DNA of 64,000 nucleotides from Dromaius novaehollandiae (lineage: Eukaryota > Chordata > Aves > Casuariiformes > Dromaiidae), in the NCBI RefSeq assembly GCF_036370855.1, contig NC_088105.1, forward strand, positions 13,273,619 to 13,337,618, written 5' to 3'. Of this stretch, positions 45,441 through 58,100 are shown in pieces (the stretch's first letter is position 1; every line of letters starts with the position of its first letter). The position numbers were made by a program, and so were the translations under genes. A model generated the notes under the pieces. The model was not told where the DNA came from. It saw only the letters and a list, made by a program, of their open reading frames with translations, and did not search any database.

Positions 45441-48400
45441 ATGGGAAACACCACCAGCGAGCGACTGTCTGGGGAGCGCCATGGCTCCAAGTCCCACCGC
45501 TCGGACGGCTCTGGTGCTCCCCATTCTACCAAGGAGCACCCACACAAGATCATGGTGGGCAGCACCGACGACCCCAGTGTTTTCAGCTCCCATGACTCCA
45601 AGGTACAGGCAAGCCAATGCCTTCCCTGTCCTTCTGCCTGGAGTCCTGGCTCTGCAGTGCTCTTTTCTATGATGTGCAGATGGGCTGGTGGAGTCAAGAG
45701 AGAAGTGAACATGGTTCCAGTTGTCTCTGTGTCTTGGTCAGACTTGGTTTTCTTTGCTCAGATTCCTGGGGACAAGGAGTTCGTATCCTGGCAGCCAGAT
45801 CTGGAGGAGTCAGTGAAACCATCGCAACAGGCTCGTCCCACTGTCATCCGCTGGGCTGATGGGGGCAAAGAGGTCTTCATCTCTGGGTCTTTCAACAACT
45901 GGAGTGCCAAGATCCCACTCATCAAAAGGTAGCCAGGCCCTCAGATCACCTTCTGATCCCTGTGTTACAGGCCACGCAGCTATGCTATCCCATTAACTGT
46001 CCCCTGCTCCATCACTGGAGCTGTTTTCCCTTCCCTGTGCTGGTTGCTGTTTCCTTTGTTTACGCAGCTTTTCTCCATTCACAACGCCCAAGGTAGAGCA
46101 CAAATATGTGGCCCAAGCACAGGTATCTAGTCAGCTTCTTCCCTGGGTGGTGTGGCTGTGGTGGTGGGAGGTTGTGAATCAGAGGGACAGGACAGGATGG
46201 GCCGCTTTATTTTCCCAGATGGATGTCATGCAGCATCTAGTCCTGGCAGCAGAGCCCTGCCCAGGTATGCAGCTATTTCTTGGAAGCTGTTAGCTCTTCC
46301 CTTGTCTGTTATCTTACCCCTTGCCTAGTCGTATTGTTGCTGGCAGGGGTTGTTTAGTTGTCCCTCACGTGTCCTCCTGCCCTAATGATTTTGTTGCTGC
46401 TCTGCGATACAGTAGTGATTTCCGTGGAGTCACTGTGAAGGAGGACCCTGGGCATAATCCCAGCAAATCATATGGACTGCGTTTATCCCAATTGCAGACA
46501 GCACAAACAGAGCGGCTATACTTTTCTGCTGCCCTCTCGCAGTGCCAGCCCAGGTTTAGGTTTGCTGCCCACACATTCTGTCTGGTGCGTCTTTCATGGA
46601 GTGTCTGTCACGCTGACTTTCCCTGGGGATGCAGGGCAGGTTTGCAAGCTGAGTTGCCTCCTGTGCTCTTTGTGGCTGGACTCCCAGGGGTTCGAGCTGT
46701 GCTTGTGCCCTGAATGCTGGTGCCTGCTGTGCCTGTGCCTCAGGTCACCAGTGATGACCAAGCTGAATCCTGGGCTGGGGGCAGGGGGACTGGATGGTGT
46801 GGGACAAAGTGCTGTGTCCTGGGACCCCATGGAAGAGCAGCGGCCAGAGCAGCACCAGGGTAACGCTGTTGCACATCTGTTCTCTCCTTCCAGCCACAAT
46901 GACTTTGTTGCTATCCTGGACCTCCCTGAAGGAGAGCACCAGTACAAATTTTTTGTGGATGGCCAGTGGGTCCATGATCCTTCTGAGGTAACTTTCAAAG
47001 TTTTATGCCTGTGGATCTTGCCTTCTTTTGAGGTACTAGATGTTGTATAACTGCAGCAGAGGGGGAGCAGGAAGAGCAGGGCGTATCTGCCAAAACAAAA
47101 GGAGCACCTCCATCCCCTGAATCTTTCCAGAGGCTGGTACCTCTGGACTTAGACATGCTATATGGGAGAGCGTCAGGGAGGAAGAAGGGGCAGTGAGACA
47201 CCAGAAAGCCTTTAAACCCCATTTGAATTGGTTGTAAAGGAAGGCAGGCCACGGGCCATTGTTCACTTACAGGTTCTCCTCCAAACTGAATCATGCAGGA
47301 GCAGCATGGGAAGGAGAGAGGACACTTACCCATCAGCGAGGAGCAGGAAGGAGGATGAAAACAGGAGGTGTTGTAGGGGTAGGAGCCTGGGAGTATGGGA
47401 AAATCCTCCTGGGGTAAACAGCAGAGATCTGCTAGCATAGAACAGAGCTAGACACTGGCCACTTGTGCTCTGAGGTTATGGCATGGCAAGGAGAACCTGG
47501 GCTATGAGGAGCTGGGAAGGGTCCGAGTGTGATTCAATTGAAGGTGAACATAGAAAGACTCTTACCTCAATTCTTCTCTTCAGCCTGTAGTCACCAGCCA
47601 GATGGGGACAATTAACAACCTGATTCACGTCAAGAAGTCTGACTTTGAGGTGTTCGATGCTTTGAAGGTGGATTCTCTGGAGAGCTCAGAAACCTCAGGT
47701 CGGGGTGAGTTTTTTGTGGTATTGCAGCTTTGCATGTGCCATTTTCCACCTCCTTCGCTCTGAGACTTGCTTCTCTGGTGGTAACAGGCCACCTGAGCAG
47801 AGGTGCGGGCCCACCTCCCAGGGAGAGTAGTGTTTGGTGGTGTGTCCTGCCCTCATCCTAAGCAGCCCCTGGCCAGGGCCTTGTCTTTGTAAAGGGGCTA
47901 TGCTGGTTGTAACTCGTTCTGTGGTATCGCTGGCCCACAATGGAGTCAGTGCCTGCATGGGGCTGGGGCCATTTCAGACTGGCGAATGCCAGAGCCTAGC
48001 CTGCTGGGAACGTTACCTCCTTCTGTCTCTCAAATGTGAGTAAGTCATCTGATCTGGGGTATAAGTTAGGTGGGAACAGGATCCAGGTTATTTTCAGCAG
48101 CCATTCTTGGCTTTTGTGCCAAGGCAATTTGTCCTAGTGCTAACCCATCGGAAACCTCCCTCTCCACTTGTGTTACAGCAGCAGGTTAGGTTACCGCTCG
48201 GACACTGGCAGTGCTGGCTCGGTGTGCAGTGCTGGCAGGTAGCTCAGTCATGTTTTGGTCCAGGGCACTCTGAATGTGGCCTGCTGTCCATGGCGTGAGC
48301 CCTGTCTAAGGTACAGGCTCAGCTCCGTGTCCTTGCCCAGCCTGAGCAGGAGGTACTTCATCGGAAAGAAGCCAGCAAGCAGCAGTAACTCCAGTGAGGT

Positions 48401-50398
48401 GGAGCCCTTCAGGGTGCTGGCTGTCCTAAAATGATCAGGTCAGATATGGCTGGGCGATGCGGCCAAGCCAGCTTCCAGTGTCCACGAGCTCCTGTGGTCT
48501 CCTCACCCAGGCTGAACGGCTGCTAAATCTGGACTTCCGTTTGCCCTTTGCGGACCTCCTCGTCAGGCAGTCCTGCGACACCGGAGAGCGTGCCGGCGTG
48601 CTGCTTGGTGTGCTCCTGCGCCTGCTGCAGAGGGCGCAGCTCCTGGGCTGGCAAGCCAGCTGCTTGCAACAGGGAGAAGAACCCAGCAGCGCTGAGAGTC
48701 GTGTGCAGGGGTCTGGGGTCGGATGCCACAGGCTGCTTGTGTTGTGTCAGTGCACGTACCAGCTTACAGCCATGCTTGGAAATGCCCAGCACTTGCTTGG
48801 CTGCTGTGAAGAGGCTGAGCTGTTGCTATAGGATATATGGCCAAGGGGAAACTAAGGCTTGAAGACCCCTTTGAAACAAAAGAAGCTACCTTCTGTCCCC
48901 ATGCTGTGGGGAGCACTGGTGTTACAGCATGACGTACAGGTGGCTTTCTGGAAACTGTGAGGAGGCTTGCATGTGGGTGTGCTGTAAGGGGGGACCTCAG
49001 CCTCCCCAGTTTCTGTACTCCTGCACCATTGCCAGATCTCTGGGCTCTGAGGCCCTGCAGGGGAGAAGGCATTGGGCTTCCAGCCACAAAGTATGTGATA
49101 AGCCTGTGCTGCTGCCCCACTGCATGTTAATCCCAGTCTGCCCAGTAACAATTGCAGGCTGGGCTCATGGAAGCCCTTAGTGCTGGATAGACCCTGCTGG
49201 GTCCTTCTCAGCATCTTGGGAGCTGCTCTGTGCTTGGCAGTCCTGCTTTAGCCTTCTCACGTCTCCTTTCTATTCTTTTCAGACCTGTCAAGCTCACCGC
49301 CTGGACCCTATGGCCAAGAGATGTATGTCTACCGGCCTGAGGAGCGCTTCAAATCCCCACCTATCCTCCCACCTCATCTCCTCCAGGTCATCCTCAACAA
49401 AGACACCAACATCTCGGTGGGTACCAGCCACTGCCTGCATGCTGTGGGCTCCTGCTCCTGATGTGGAGAGGTGGGCTGGGGCTGGAAGGGGAGTCTTGCC
49501 TGCAAAGAGCCCGGTCTCCCCTTGGCAGGTGCCTGGCCCTTGCCATGTACTGGGAAAAGGGTCAATTTTCCCCTTAACCTCTTCCATTTTAGTCTCTTGC
49601 TCTGCCTGGTGCTTAGCTGGAATCTTTTCATGTTCAGAACAGCCAGAGACACCAGCAGCTCATATCACCTGAGACACCAATTCCCATCTCCCTCCCTGCT
49701 GCCTGTAATGGCTGGGGCTGGATTTGGGGGATCAGGGCTCTGCTGTTTCTGTGTGACACTTCTTCTCTTTCCAGTGTGACCCAGCTCTGCTGCCTGAACC
49801 CAACCATGTTATGCTCAACCACCTCTATGCCCTCTCTATCAAGGTAAGGGCAGACCCCAGGTGGCTGCTGTGTGAGGGAAGGGGAGTTGCATTGGTTCCC
49901 AAGAGCCTGGGCAGCTGGGGTGTGGAGCGGGGGGGTGCAGGGACAGAAAGACTCACGTGAAGACTGCTCGGCTGCTCGGTGAAACATGGCACATGCAGGG
50001 ATGTGGGCTGTGGTCTCCTTACAGCCCCCAGTTTCCTGTGGTTGCCTCCCGTCAGTCTGGTGGAGCTGGGCAGAACTGGGCTCTCCTGCTGCATCCTCGC
50101 TCTGCCCTGGCTCTGGTCACGGATGTTGGATGTGTCTCACACGCGGCAAGGCTTGGGACAGCAGGGACTGGCTGGGGCTGCTCCCCAAGCCCCCAGAGCT
50201 GCGGGGGGCTCCTTCCCCACTGCTGCCTCAGGGGTGCACCGCTCCCAGGTCAGCGTGCCTAGGCTGCGACATGGCGTTGAGCGCGCCTGCCTGCCTCAGC
50301 TGACGCTGTGCCTCTTGCAGGATGGCGTGATGGTGCTCAGCGCCACGCACCGCTACAAGAAGAAGTACGTCACCACGCTGCTGTACAAGCCCATCTGA
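45441..50398 (+). CDS. PRKAB2: AMP-activated protein kinase beta-2 regulatory subunit
   Basis: Scaffold subunit of AMPK that joins the alpha kinase and gamma nucleotide sensor and binds glycogen. Seven coding exons: 45441-45602, 45762-45928, 46894-46987, 47584-47704, 49283-49416, 49775-49843, 50321-50398; 274 residues (human beta-2 has 272). MGNTTS at the start is the N-myristoylation signal. The carbohydrate-binding module runs from about residue 77 (PTVIRWADGGKEVFISGSFNNWS) through YKFFVDGQWVHDPSE, keeping its sugar-stacking Trp residues. The Ser equivalent to the beta Ser108 autophosphorylation site is at about 110 (LIKSHND). The C-terminal alpha/gamma-binding segment (PPILPPHLLQVILNKD, CDPALLPEPNHVMLNHLY, ATHRYKKKYVTTLLYKPI) is complete. 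Splice borders are all GT-AG. Confidence 0.98.
45929..46893 (+). other. PRKAB2 intron (coding exons 2-3)
   Basis: 965 bases, donor GTAGCC and acceptor CTTCCAG. Nothing else is recognised. Confidence 0.8.
47705..49282 (+). other. PRKAB2 intron (coding exons 4-5)
   Basis: 1.58 kb, donor GTGAGT and acceptor CTTTTCAG. A 124-codon open frame at 48457-48831 shows no family features. Confidence 0.8.
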
Positions 50399-51652
50399 GC
50401 TGGCGCCTCACCGTCCCCCCCACGCAGGACACGAAATGCCACTTTGTCTGCACATGCTGGGCCACAGGACTGTGTGAGAACTGGCTGCTGGCTCCAGCCT
50501 CGAACCCGACAGGGACACAAGCCCCAGCGATGAGCCCAGGCCTGCTGGGGCCTGTGACACTCTCCCATCCTACTGGTGTGGTTTGATTTAACCCTTGGTT
50601 TCCACCCACCTACAGCTCTGCTGGCTTCTGCAAGTCCCTGGGGGCTGCTTTGTTTGCTGCTCACCAAAATCACCTCCCCTCGTTCCCCACACAGAAAGGG
50701 CTTCACCCTCCCCTCTTCTCCAGCTTGAAGGGGCCCTGAGGCTGTCCTGGCGCTGCCCTGCCACCCCCAGCCCAGGCCTACAGGGAGCACCTCCTCCCTG
50801 CTGAAGATTGCTGTGTTGTGCTGGTGACGTCCCTCCAAGGCCTCCTTGAGCCCTAGGGGCTCTGCCATGTGTCCCCTGCATCCCTGAGCCCTGGCCTTGG
50901 GGCTGCCCCCTCCTGGCGCTCCCCAGCTTCAGGGAGAGCGCTCACCTCTGGCTGTGTGCCCGCCCACCGCTGCAGCACCAGCCCTCTCGGGTTCAGCGTG
51001 GCGCCAGCGGGAGGGAGGGAGGGTGCTGCTGGAGGCAGCCATGCTTTACCTGCCGCCAGCCCAGCACTGATGAGGCCCGGACAGCCGCCCTGTCCTCGCT
51101 TTGGAGCGCTTCCGTGGGGCAGGGCTTGCTTTGGCGCAGCTAGAGGGGCACCCGTGCTCACGTCCGCTAGAGCGGGGCCCAGGGAGAGCGGAGCAGGGCA
51201 GATGCCCCAGGACTCTAGCCCCAGCTGTGCTGTCTGCTGCTGGGGCAGTGCCATGTGACAGGGTTTTCTCTATTTATTACAGTATTTATTGTTCTCAGTG
51301 CTGCTGGCCTGGTGTTGGGGGGGGGGGGGCTCTGGAGCAGCGAGGCAAGCGCCTGTGCTGCCCCCCCGGGACGCTGGTTGCAGGAGCTGCACCAGCCTGT
51401 TTTGCTCTGTGGCTGGGCTGCCGGCTCACAGGCCGTGGGACACCTGCCAGGTGGGCTGGTGTGAGAGGGGAGGGAAGGGAAAGGAGGGCCCAGTGGGGCC
51501 CAGGGCTGCCCTCCAGGCGCTGGTGTGGGGCGCAGAGCTACACCTTAGGGGCCAGCTGATGCCCGGGGATGGGGGGGGTCCTCTGCGTCCCTGGTAACCT
51601 GGCACGGCTGCAGAGACCAGCATGCCACAAACACCATAACCCAAAGGAAACG
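50399..51652 (+). other. PRKAB2 3' UTR and convergent gene junction
   Basis: No canonical AATAAA on the + strand was seen before the minus-strand PDE4DIP signal at 51653. It contains a run of about 12 G near 51310 and AT-rich TATTTATT elements near 51270-51290. A variant TATAAA at 51779-51784 lies inside the PDE4DIP 3' UTR, so the two transcripts may overlap tail to tail. Confidence 0.5.
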
Positions 51653-51658
51653 TTTATT
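51653..51658 (-). terminator. PDE4DIP polyadenylation signal (AATAAA on the - strand)
   Basis: TTTATT on the + strand, about 500 bases beyond the PDE4DIP stop at 52157-52159. Confidence 0.7.
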
Positions 51659-51758
51659 GGGGGCGCTCCAGCTGCTGAACAGAACACATCATTTCTTACA
51701 TCGTCCTCCTGCGCTGGGGCCCTGATGTGCCCAAGGAGCCCCCAAAACGCAGCTCTGA

Positions 51759-51790
51759 TATCTATCTATCTCTCTATATATAAATACATA
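51759..51790. repeat. TATC/TA microsatellite
   Basis: Short TATC-type repeat running into TATATA, in the 3' UTR of PDE4DIP. Confidence 0.7.
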
Positions 51791-52156
51791 CATCCACAAG
51801 CAGGGACAGGTGTGCAGCAACATTACAAACAGGACAAGGTCCCAGGGTGAGAAGGGCCCAGCTTGGAGGGCTGTGCCCCTTGAAGGGTAGGAGGAAGGGG
51901 CGAGCGTTGAAGTGTGGGGCAGGCATAGCACAAGCCAGCAGCTGCTGCTGCAATGCCAAGCAAAGCTGGATGGAGGGCACAGAAGCGTCAAACACACTCC
52001 TTGTCCAGCGCCCGCAGCAGGCCTGGCCCTGGGACAGCGCTGCAGGCCCCTTGACCCCCCTCCCCTGGCCCCTCGGCAGTAGTACAGACTGGGTCCAGGC
52101 CAGCACTCCAGTGCAGCAGAGCAGGGCGCGGAGGCCAGAAGGCTCGCAGGCAGGGC

Positions 52157-55100
52157 TCACGCGACGGGCAGGGCCTGCTGGGCCTTTACCTGGTGAGAGA
52201 GCACGCGTGGCAGTGAGGGCTCAGCCGGCGGGGGCACCGGGCCCTGTCCTGCACCGGCTGCCAGGCCAAACTCACCTCCAGGTTTGTCCTGGCCTTGCGC
52301 AGCACGTTGTGAGTCCTGGTGACTGTCAGGAGGAGAGGGACAGAGTCAGTGAGAGCCCTGTCCTGAGGAGCAACCGCAGGTGCAGGGGGCAGCAGGCCTG
52401 CCCACACCACATCACCCCAGCGTGGGGTGCTCTCCCAGCCTGCCCGCCCACCCACCCATCCTGGCCACCTACGCTGGCTCACGATGAACTGTTCCATGCT
52501 GTCCTTGAGCCGGGCAGTGCTGTGGAGCTGCTCGGCCGCGCTCTGCAGGGCATCCTCCCTCTCCGAGAGCTGGGCCCGCAGGGCCGCGATCTCATCCTGC
52601 AGTGCCTGCTCCTAGGATGACACAAGCGCGATGAGCTGTGAGTGCCTGGCCCTACCACCCCGCCAGCTCATCCAGGTATTTGGGACAGTGCGAGCTGCCC
52701 TGCTCCCCAGTCCGGTTCTTACCTTGTCCTGGTGCTGGGCAGGGGCAGCGGGCAGCACAGTCCTCCAGAACGCAGCAAGGAGAGACGCACACTCCTCCAG
52801 CGTGCGGTGCAGGGTGCTGGCGCTGCCCCACAGGTGCCCTGCGCGAGCACACCCCAGGGCCTGTGGGAGAAGGGTGCGGGAGCGGGTGCTGCCAGGGCAC
52901 CCGCTGTGCCCGAGAACTGGCTGTGCCCAGCCAGCACAGCAGGGCAGTGCCAGCAAGAGCCCACAGGCTGGACACGACCAGCTGCCTGCCAACCCTGCAT
53001 GCTCAGGGCTGGGTATCGGGCTCCCGCGCTGGGAATAGCTGCAGCAAAAACCAAGCTGAGCAGGGGGGTTAGGGGCCTGCCACAGCTTGGGTGGCTCATG
53101 TCCTCGGCATGCACAAGGGTCAGGGGCTGGGGACCACCTGGAGGTGCAAGCAGCTGCAGGAGGGCATGTCCAACACCAGGGCTCAGCCCAGCACAGCACA
53201 GCACGGCACTGGGCTGCAGCCTCAGCTGGACATGTGCTGCACCAAGCACACACATGCGCCTGCTGCGGGGAACCCCCGCTGCAAAGATCCAGCCTGGCTG
53301 GGAGTGTGTGTGTGCACCCATATGCATTTAAATCACCCAAATTGCCATCTGGCCTCACTGGTACTGATGGGGCCTCCCGACACACGGCCCTGCCTGCCCC
53401 AGGCCATGCAGCAGGGTCCGTCCCCTGGCTGGCTTCAGCCCCATCCTGCCCGCGCTTTACCTCCTTGCCCGGGAGCCGATGGTTGGGCAGCCTGAGTGCC
53501 GGGCGTGTAAGACACATCAGCTCACAGGCCAGCGCCTTCCCCTCGATGATGCGCTGCTCCAGGGTCTCATAGGTGTCCAGGCGGCCAACAACGTGAGCCC
53601 CTGTTGGCCCCTCGCTCTTCCTCGCTGGTGGGTTGGCTCCACGCAGCTCTATGGGCAAAGTAGGGCTGGGTGAAGGCCACTACCTGCTCTCCCTCCAGCC
53701 TCCCCATCCCAGAGGCCTGGCTCTGCCCTAGGCTCTCCATCCCTCCCCAGTAAGGGCAGTGCCATGGGTTTGTCAGGTCTCAGCAGCCTCAAGGCACCTG
53801 TGTGGCCAGAATCCAGGACCTACCGTCCACCTGCCGGGTCACCGATGTGTCTGAGGGTGGCGGGGAGAAGAGGGGGGCTGCTGAGCTCATGCCAACATCC
53901 CGCACTGGAGGAGATGGGAAGCAACCTGCAACGAGAAGCAACAGAGCCCCTGCAGACAGCTGTGGCTCCATGCCCAGGGCTGCCGGAGGCCACCTCTCCC
54001 TCCCTGCCCACAGGCCATGTGTGGCCACCGTGTTCCTCCAGCTGCCATGACAAGGAGAGAGGCATTTGGGGCCTGCAAAGACTGCAGAGGGGATGGGCAC
54101 CCCAAGACCAGCAGCTGGGCAGAGGAGCTGGGGTGCCCGGGCTGGTGGCAGGGTGAGGGCAAGCAGGTGGCTGGGCATGGGGCCTGTACCTGCACGCGTC
54201 TCGGCAGAGGGGCCAGGGATGTTCTCGTAGACGTGCAGCTCCGCGCGTAGGGCCTGCAAGAGCAGGCGGTGCTCCTCGCACTGCTGCTGCAGGAGTGTCA
54301 CCGTGTGCTGCAGCCTGTGGATGGGCAACGTGTGGATCGAGGTGCAGCACATGGGTCAGGGCCAGCCACACTGCCCAGCCCTGCTGGCCCTGGGGCCACA
54401 AAGCCCCAATTCTACCTGTTGTTGTCCTCCTGCAGAGAGAGCCGCTCGTCCCGGAGCTGCCGGATGCTCTCCTGGCACTCGGCAAGCTCGTCCGCCAGCC
54501 TCCGCTGCTCCCCACGCCTCCGGGCCACCTCCGCCTCAGCCTCCCGTGCCCGGGAGCAGGCAGCCAGGAGCGCCTCCTGCACCCGCGCCAGCTCTAGGGA
54601 CAGAGAGCGTGGAGATGTCACTGCAACCCTGCTCGCTGAGTATGCACGATGTGGGAGCCAGGAGCCAGGCAGCCTGGCCCTACCTTGGGAAAGATGGTCA
54701 CGCTGGAGCCGCAGGGTCTGGTTGTCCTCATGCAGGGCCCGGTTCTCACTGCTCAGCCGGGACCCCAGCTCCTGCCCCTGGATGTAGATGTCGGTGGAAA
54801 AACCTGCAAAGGAGGGATTGGTGCTGAGCCCCTCAACCCAATGCCTCACTGTCCATGGGGCAAACACCTTCCCCATGCAGTAGGGTGGGCAAAGCCTGCC
54901 CCTCATTGAGCCCCGGGACCCCTGATGGCCCCAGGCTCAGTGCCGCTCCGTACCGCCGGCCTTGCCGGTGGAGGCCAGGCGCTGTTCGAGCTGCTCCCGG
55001 AGCCGATCGTTGGTGCAGATAGACTCCTCAAGGCGCTGGCGCAGGCTGCGGATCTCCAGCAAGTGCTCCTCCAGCAGGTCTGCCCCTGCCGCGGCCAGGG

Positions 55101-58100
55101 GGACAGCTCAGGGCAGGGGGTGGCAGGGTCCTGTGGCCCGTGCCATCCCCACCGTCCTGCCCCACACCAAAGCTGTGTCCCACAGCCCTCCTGGGGCTGG
55201 GTCTCCTCCCCGTCCCCCGATGCCCAGCCAGGATGCCCCCGTGCCCCCTCTCAGGACTTACCTGTTAGCTTCTGGCTGGATGGGTGCCCCAATGCCAAGG
55301 CCCCGTAAAACGGCCCGTGCAGCGGCCGGCTGGGAGGAGGCACGTCCCAGATGGCACGGGTCTTGGCAGCCCCGGGCGGCTCAGCCAGGCTCTGCGGGGC
55401 ACCGTGCCGGCAAAGGGACGCTGGGGGGTTGCTGCCCTCTCCAAAGGGGCCCAGTGGGGCTGCAGGCTTTGCTGGCAGCGTCACACCTGCACGCACAGGG
55501 CAAGGTGGTAAGGAAGAGGAGGGCAACGAGCAGGGAGGAAGAATGGGAGTAACAAACCCTCCTGCTACATGCTTCTTGCCCCCTTCTCCCTGTGCCCAGC
55601 AGTGTGGCACAGAGTCCCCCACGGTGGCCCTATCCCCAGTCCCACTGTCTGCCCCCTGCCCAACCCATTCACCTTGGGGAGTAGAGGCTCTCCCAGGGCA
55701 CCCTGATTACATGATATGAGTTGGAGGTCTCAGCCCCACTCCTACACAACGGCTAACCAAACCAGCCCTTTTCAAGGGCACCCACCAAAAGGGCGGAGCG
55801 GCCTTGGGGCTGTGTCCACCCCACCCTCCCCGTCGTCTGCGCACGAGAGCTGCCTGTCCCCATCATCCCCCAGGCAAGCAGAGCAGCAGGATGTGGCCTC
55901 GAGGCCCTGGGGAGCAGGAGAAGGAACCAGGCAGGACTGGCAGGTCAGAGGGGCAGGGGCCATGCAGCACAGCATGCCGGGCAGGCAGGACCGACCCCGC
56001 GCCAGAGCCGCACGTGCTCACTTTCTCCCAGCTGTCTCCGGAGCACCTGCAGTTCTTGCTGCGCCTCAGCCAGGGAGCAGACGGGGGGCCTGCAGCAACC
56101 CAGGAGCGCGGGGGCTGCAGCAGGGGGGGGCCCGGCAGGCAGAAAGGGGGGCAACCCAGGGACCAGTGCAGGCAGGGGGGCACTAACAGGTTTGGACAAG
56201 GAGTCAAAGTGAAGGCCTAGAGACAGGAGAGAGACGGGGAGAGACGTTAAGGTGACTCTTGCTCAGGCTGGAGCGAACATCTCCTCCCTGGGGGTCCTGT
56301 CATGCTCCAAACAGCCAAGTCTGTCTGCCATCGCCACAGGCTGGGACACCCCATGGCTGCGATGCCCCATGGGAGACGGGTTGGGTCTCGGCCTTGCAGC
56401 ACTGCGGGTACCACGGCAGGGCACCCATGGCATCACGTGCTTGGCCAAGGCGTGGAGCCAGGCTGATGTTGGGGGCACGGTGCCGCGCGGCAAGGCTGTG
56501 CCGGGTGGCCTCCACCAGGACCTTGCAGGCAAAGTGACCAGGGGGTGCAACGCAGTGAGAGCAGGCTGGGCACCCACTCCTGCAGGGACCCGCATGCCAG
56601 AGAGGGGCTGCGTCTCATGCCATGCGTGGCCCCTGTCCCCAGCCCGTGGCCACGCTCCCTGGGCCTGAGCACCCTGGGGTACCTGCGCCTCGGGCGGGCT
56701 CCTTCCGGCACTGGCTGCACTCGCTGGCCGTGTCCCCGTCGGAGCAGGGCCCTAGCCCATCGGAGACAAAGGAGGTGCTGGTGACGGAGCAGGATGACTC
56801 GGAGGGTGGGCGGCTGCTGCCCGGGGACTCGCAGTGCTCCTGCAGCTTCGCCTCCAGACTCTCGATCACCTTCTCCTTCTCCTGGAGCTCCCGGCTGAGC
56901 CTGCGGAGACGGTGGATCACCGGGAGGCACGGGAGAGGCAGGCAACCCCTAGCCCACAGCCCTTCCCACTGTGCTGTGCCCGCTCCGGCCAGACACCCCA
57001 GGTCCTGCCCATGCCGTGAGGCTGCCCTGGGCCATGGGGTGCCCAGTGCAAGCCTAGGACTCCCCATCCCAAGAGTGGAGGCAGCCTCAGGGCATCCACC
57101 GAGAGCAGAGATCTCAGAGCAGCCCCTGAGGATATCTGGGACCCCCCTCCCAAAAGCAGCGATGGCCCTGGGGCGCCCACGCAGAGCAGGGACCCCCAGG
57201 CCCTCCCTGGGAGCAGGTACCTCAGTGCCAGCAGTTCATGGCTGCTTTTATCCTCCCCATCTTGTTGATCTCCTGAAAAAACAATCCGGAGAGGGACAGT
57301 CAGCATCTCCATGCCTCGATGCCACCCTCCCACATGCTCGTCTCCAGATGGAGCCGTAGCGAGACGGCCCCACTCAGTGCGGACAGCCCACGCGGCACAG
57401 GGCATCTGACGGCACCAGCCCTTTGCAGCACCCATTGCAGCATCCCTTCCCATCCCATCCCATCGCCCCAGCACCACCCCATGGGCACTTACTGGTGCCC
57501 AGCTTGTCGCTGAGTCTCTCAGCCAGCTGCCTGCCCTGGGCCAGCTGCTCCCGGAAGCCCTGGCCCAGGTAGTAGTCGATGTCCGTGCCGCGGAGGAGCT
57601 CCTCGAAGGACCGCACGGCGTCACGCAGGTGCTGGGCCAGGCCGTGGCTGGCCCCGTGGCCCTCCCGCAGCGTCTGGCGCAGGTGGGACAGCTCCCGCGC
57701 CTGCGCTTGGATCAGCGAGTCGTACTTCCTAGGGGAGGTCGGCGAGCGGGGTGACCCCGGGGCCGCCTGCACCCCGCAACGGGCACAGCGGGGCCAGGGC
57801 AGGCGTCCCCGCGCAGCCCAGCCCCGGCGCTCTGCCGACGGAAAGCCCCGTTGGCCCTGGTCCGAGCGCAGCACCCGCGGTCATACCCTGGCCAGGCGGT
57901 GGATTGCAGCTCCTTGGGCAAAACGGCCCCGGGCTTGGCTGCAGGCAGCTGCGCCTCGAGGAGGGCGACGCGGTGCACCAGGCGCTCCAGGTCACGGTGC
58001 GCCTGGAGGGCGGGCGGGCAGAGGGTGCCGTGGCCATCCGACTGCCAGCCCTCGTCCTCGTCGGTGAGGCTGCGGGCAGGCGAGGCCAGGGCCGCGGGGC

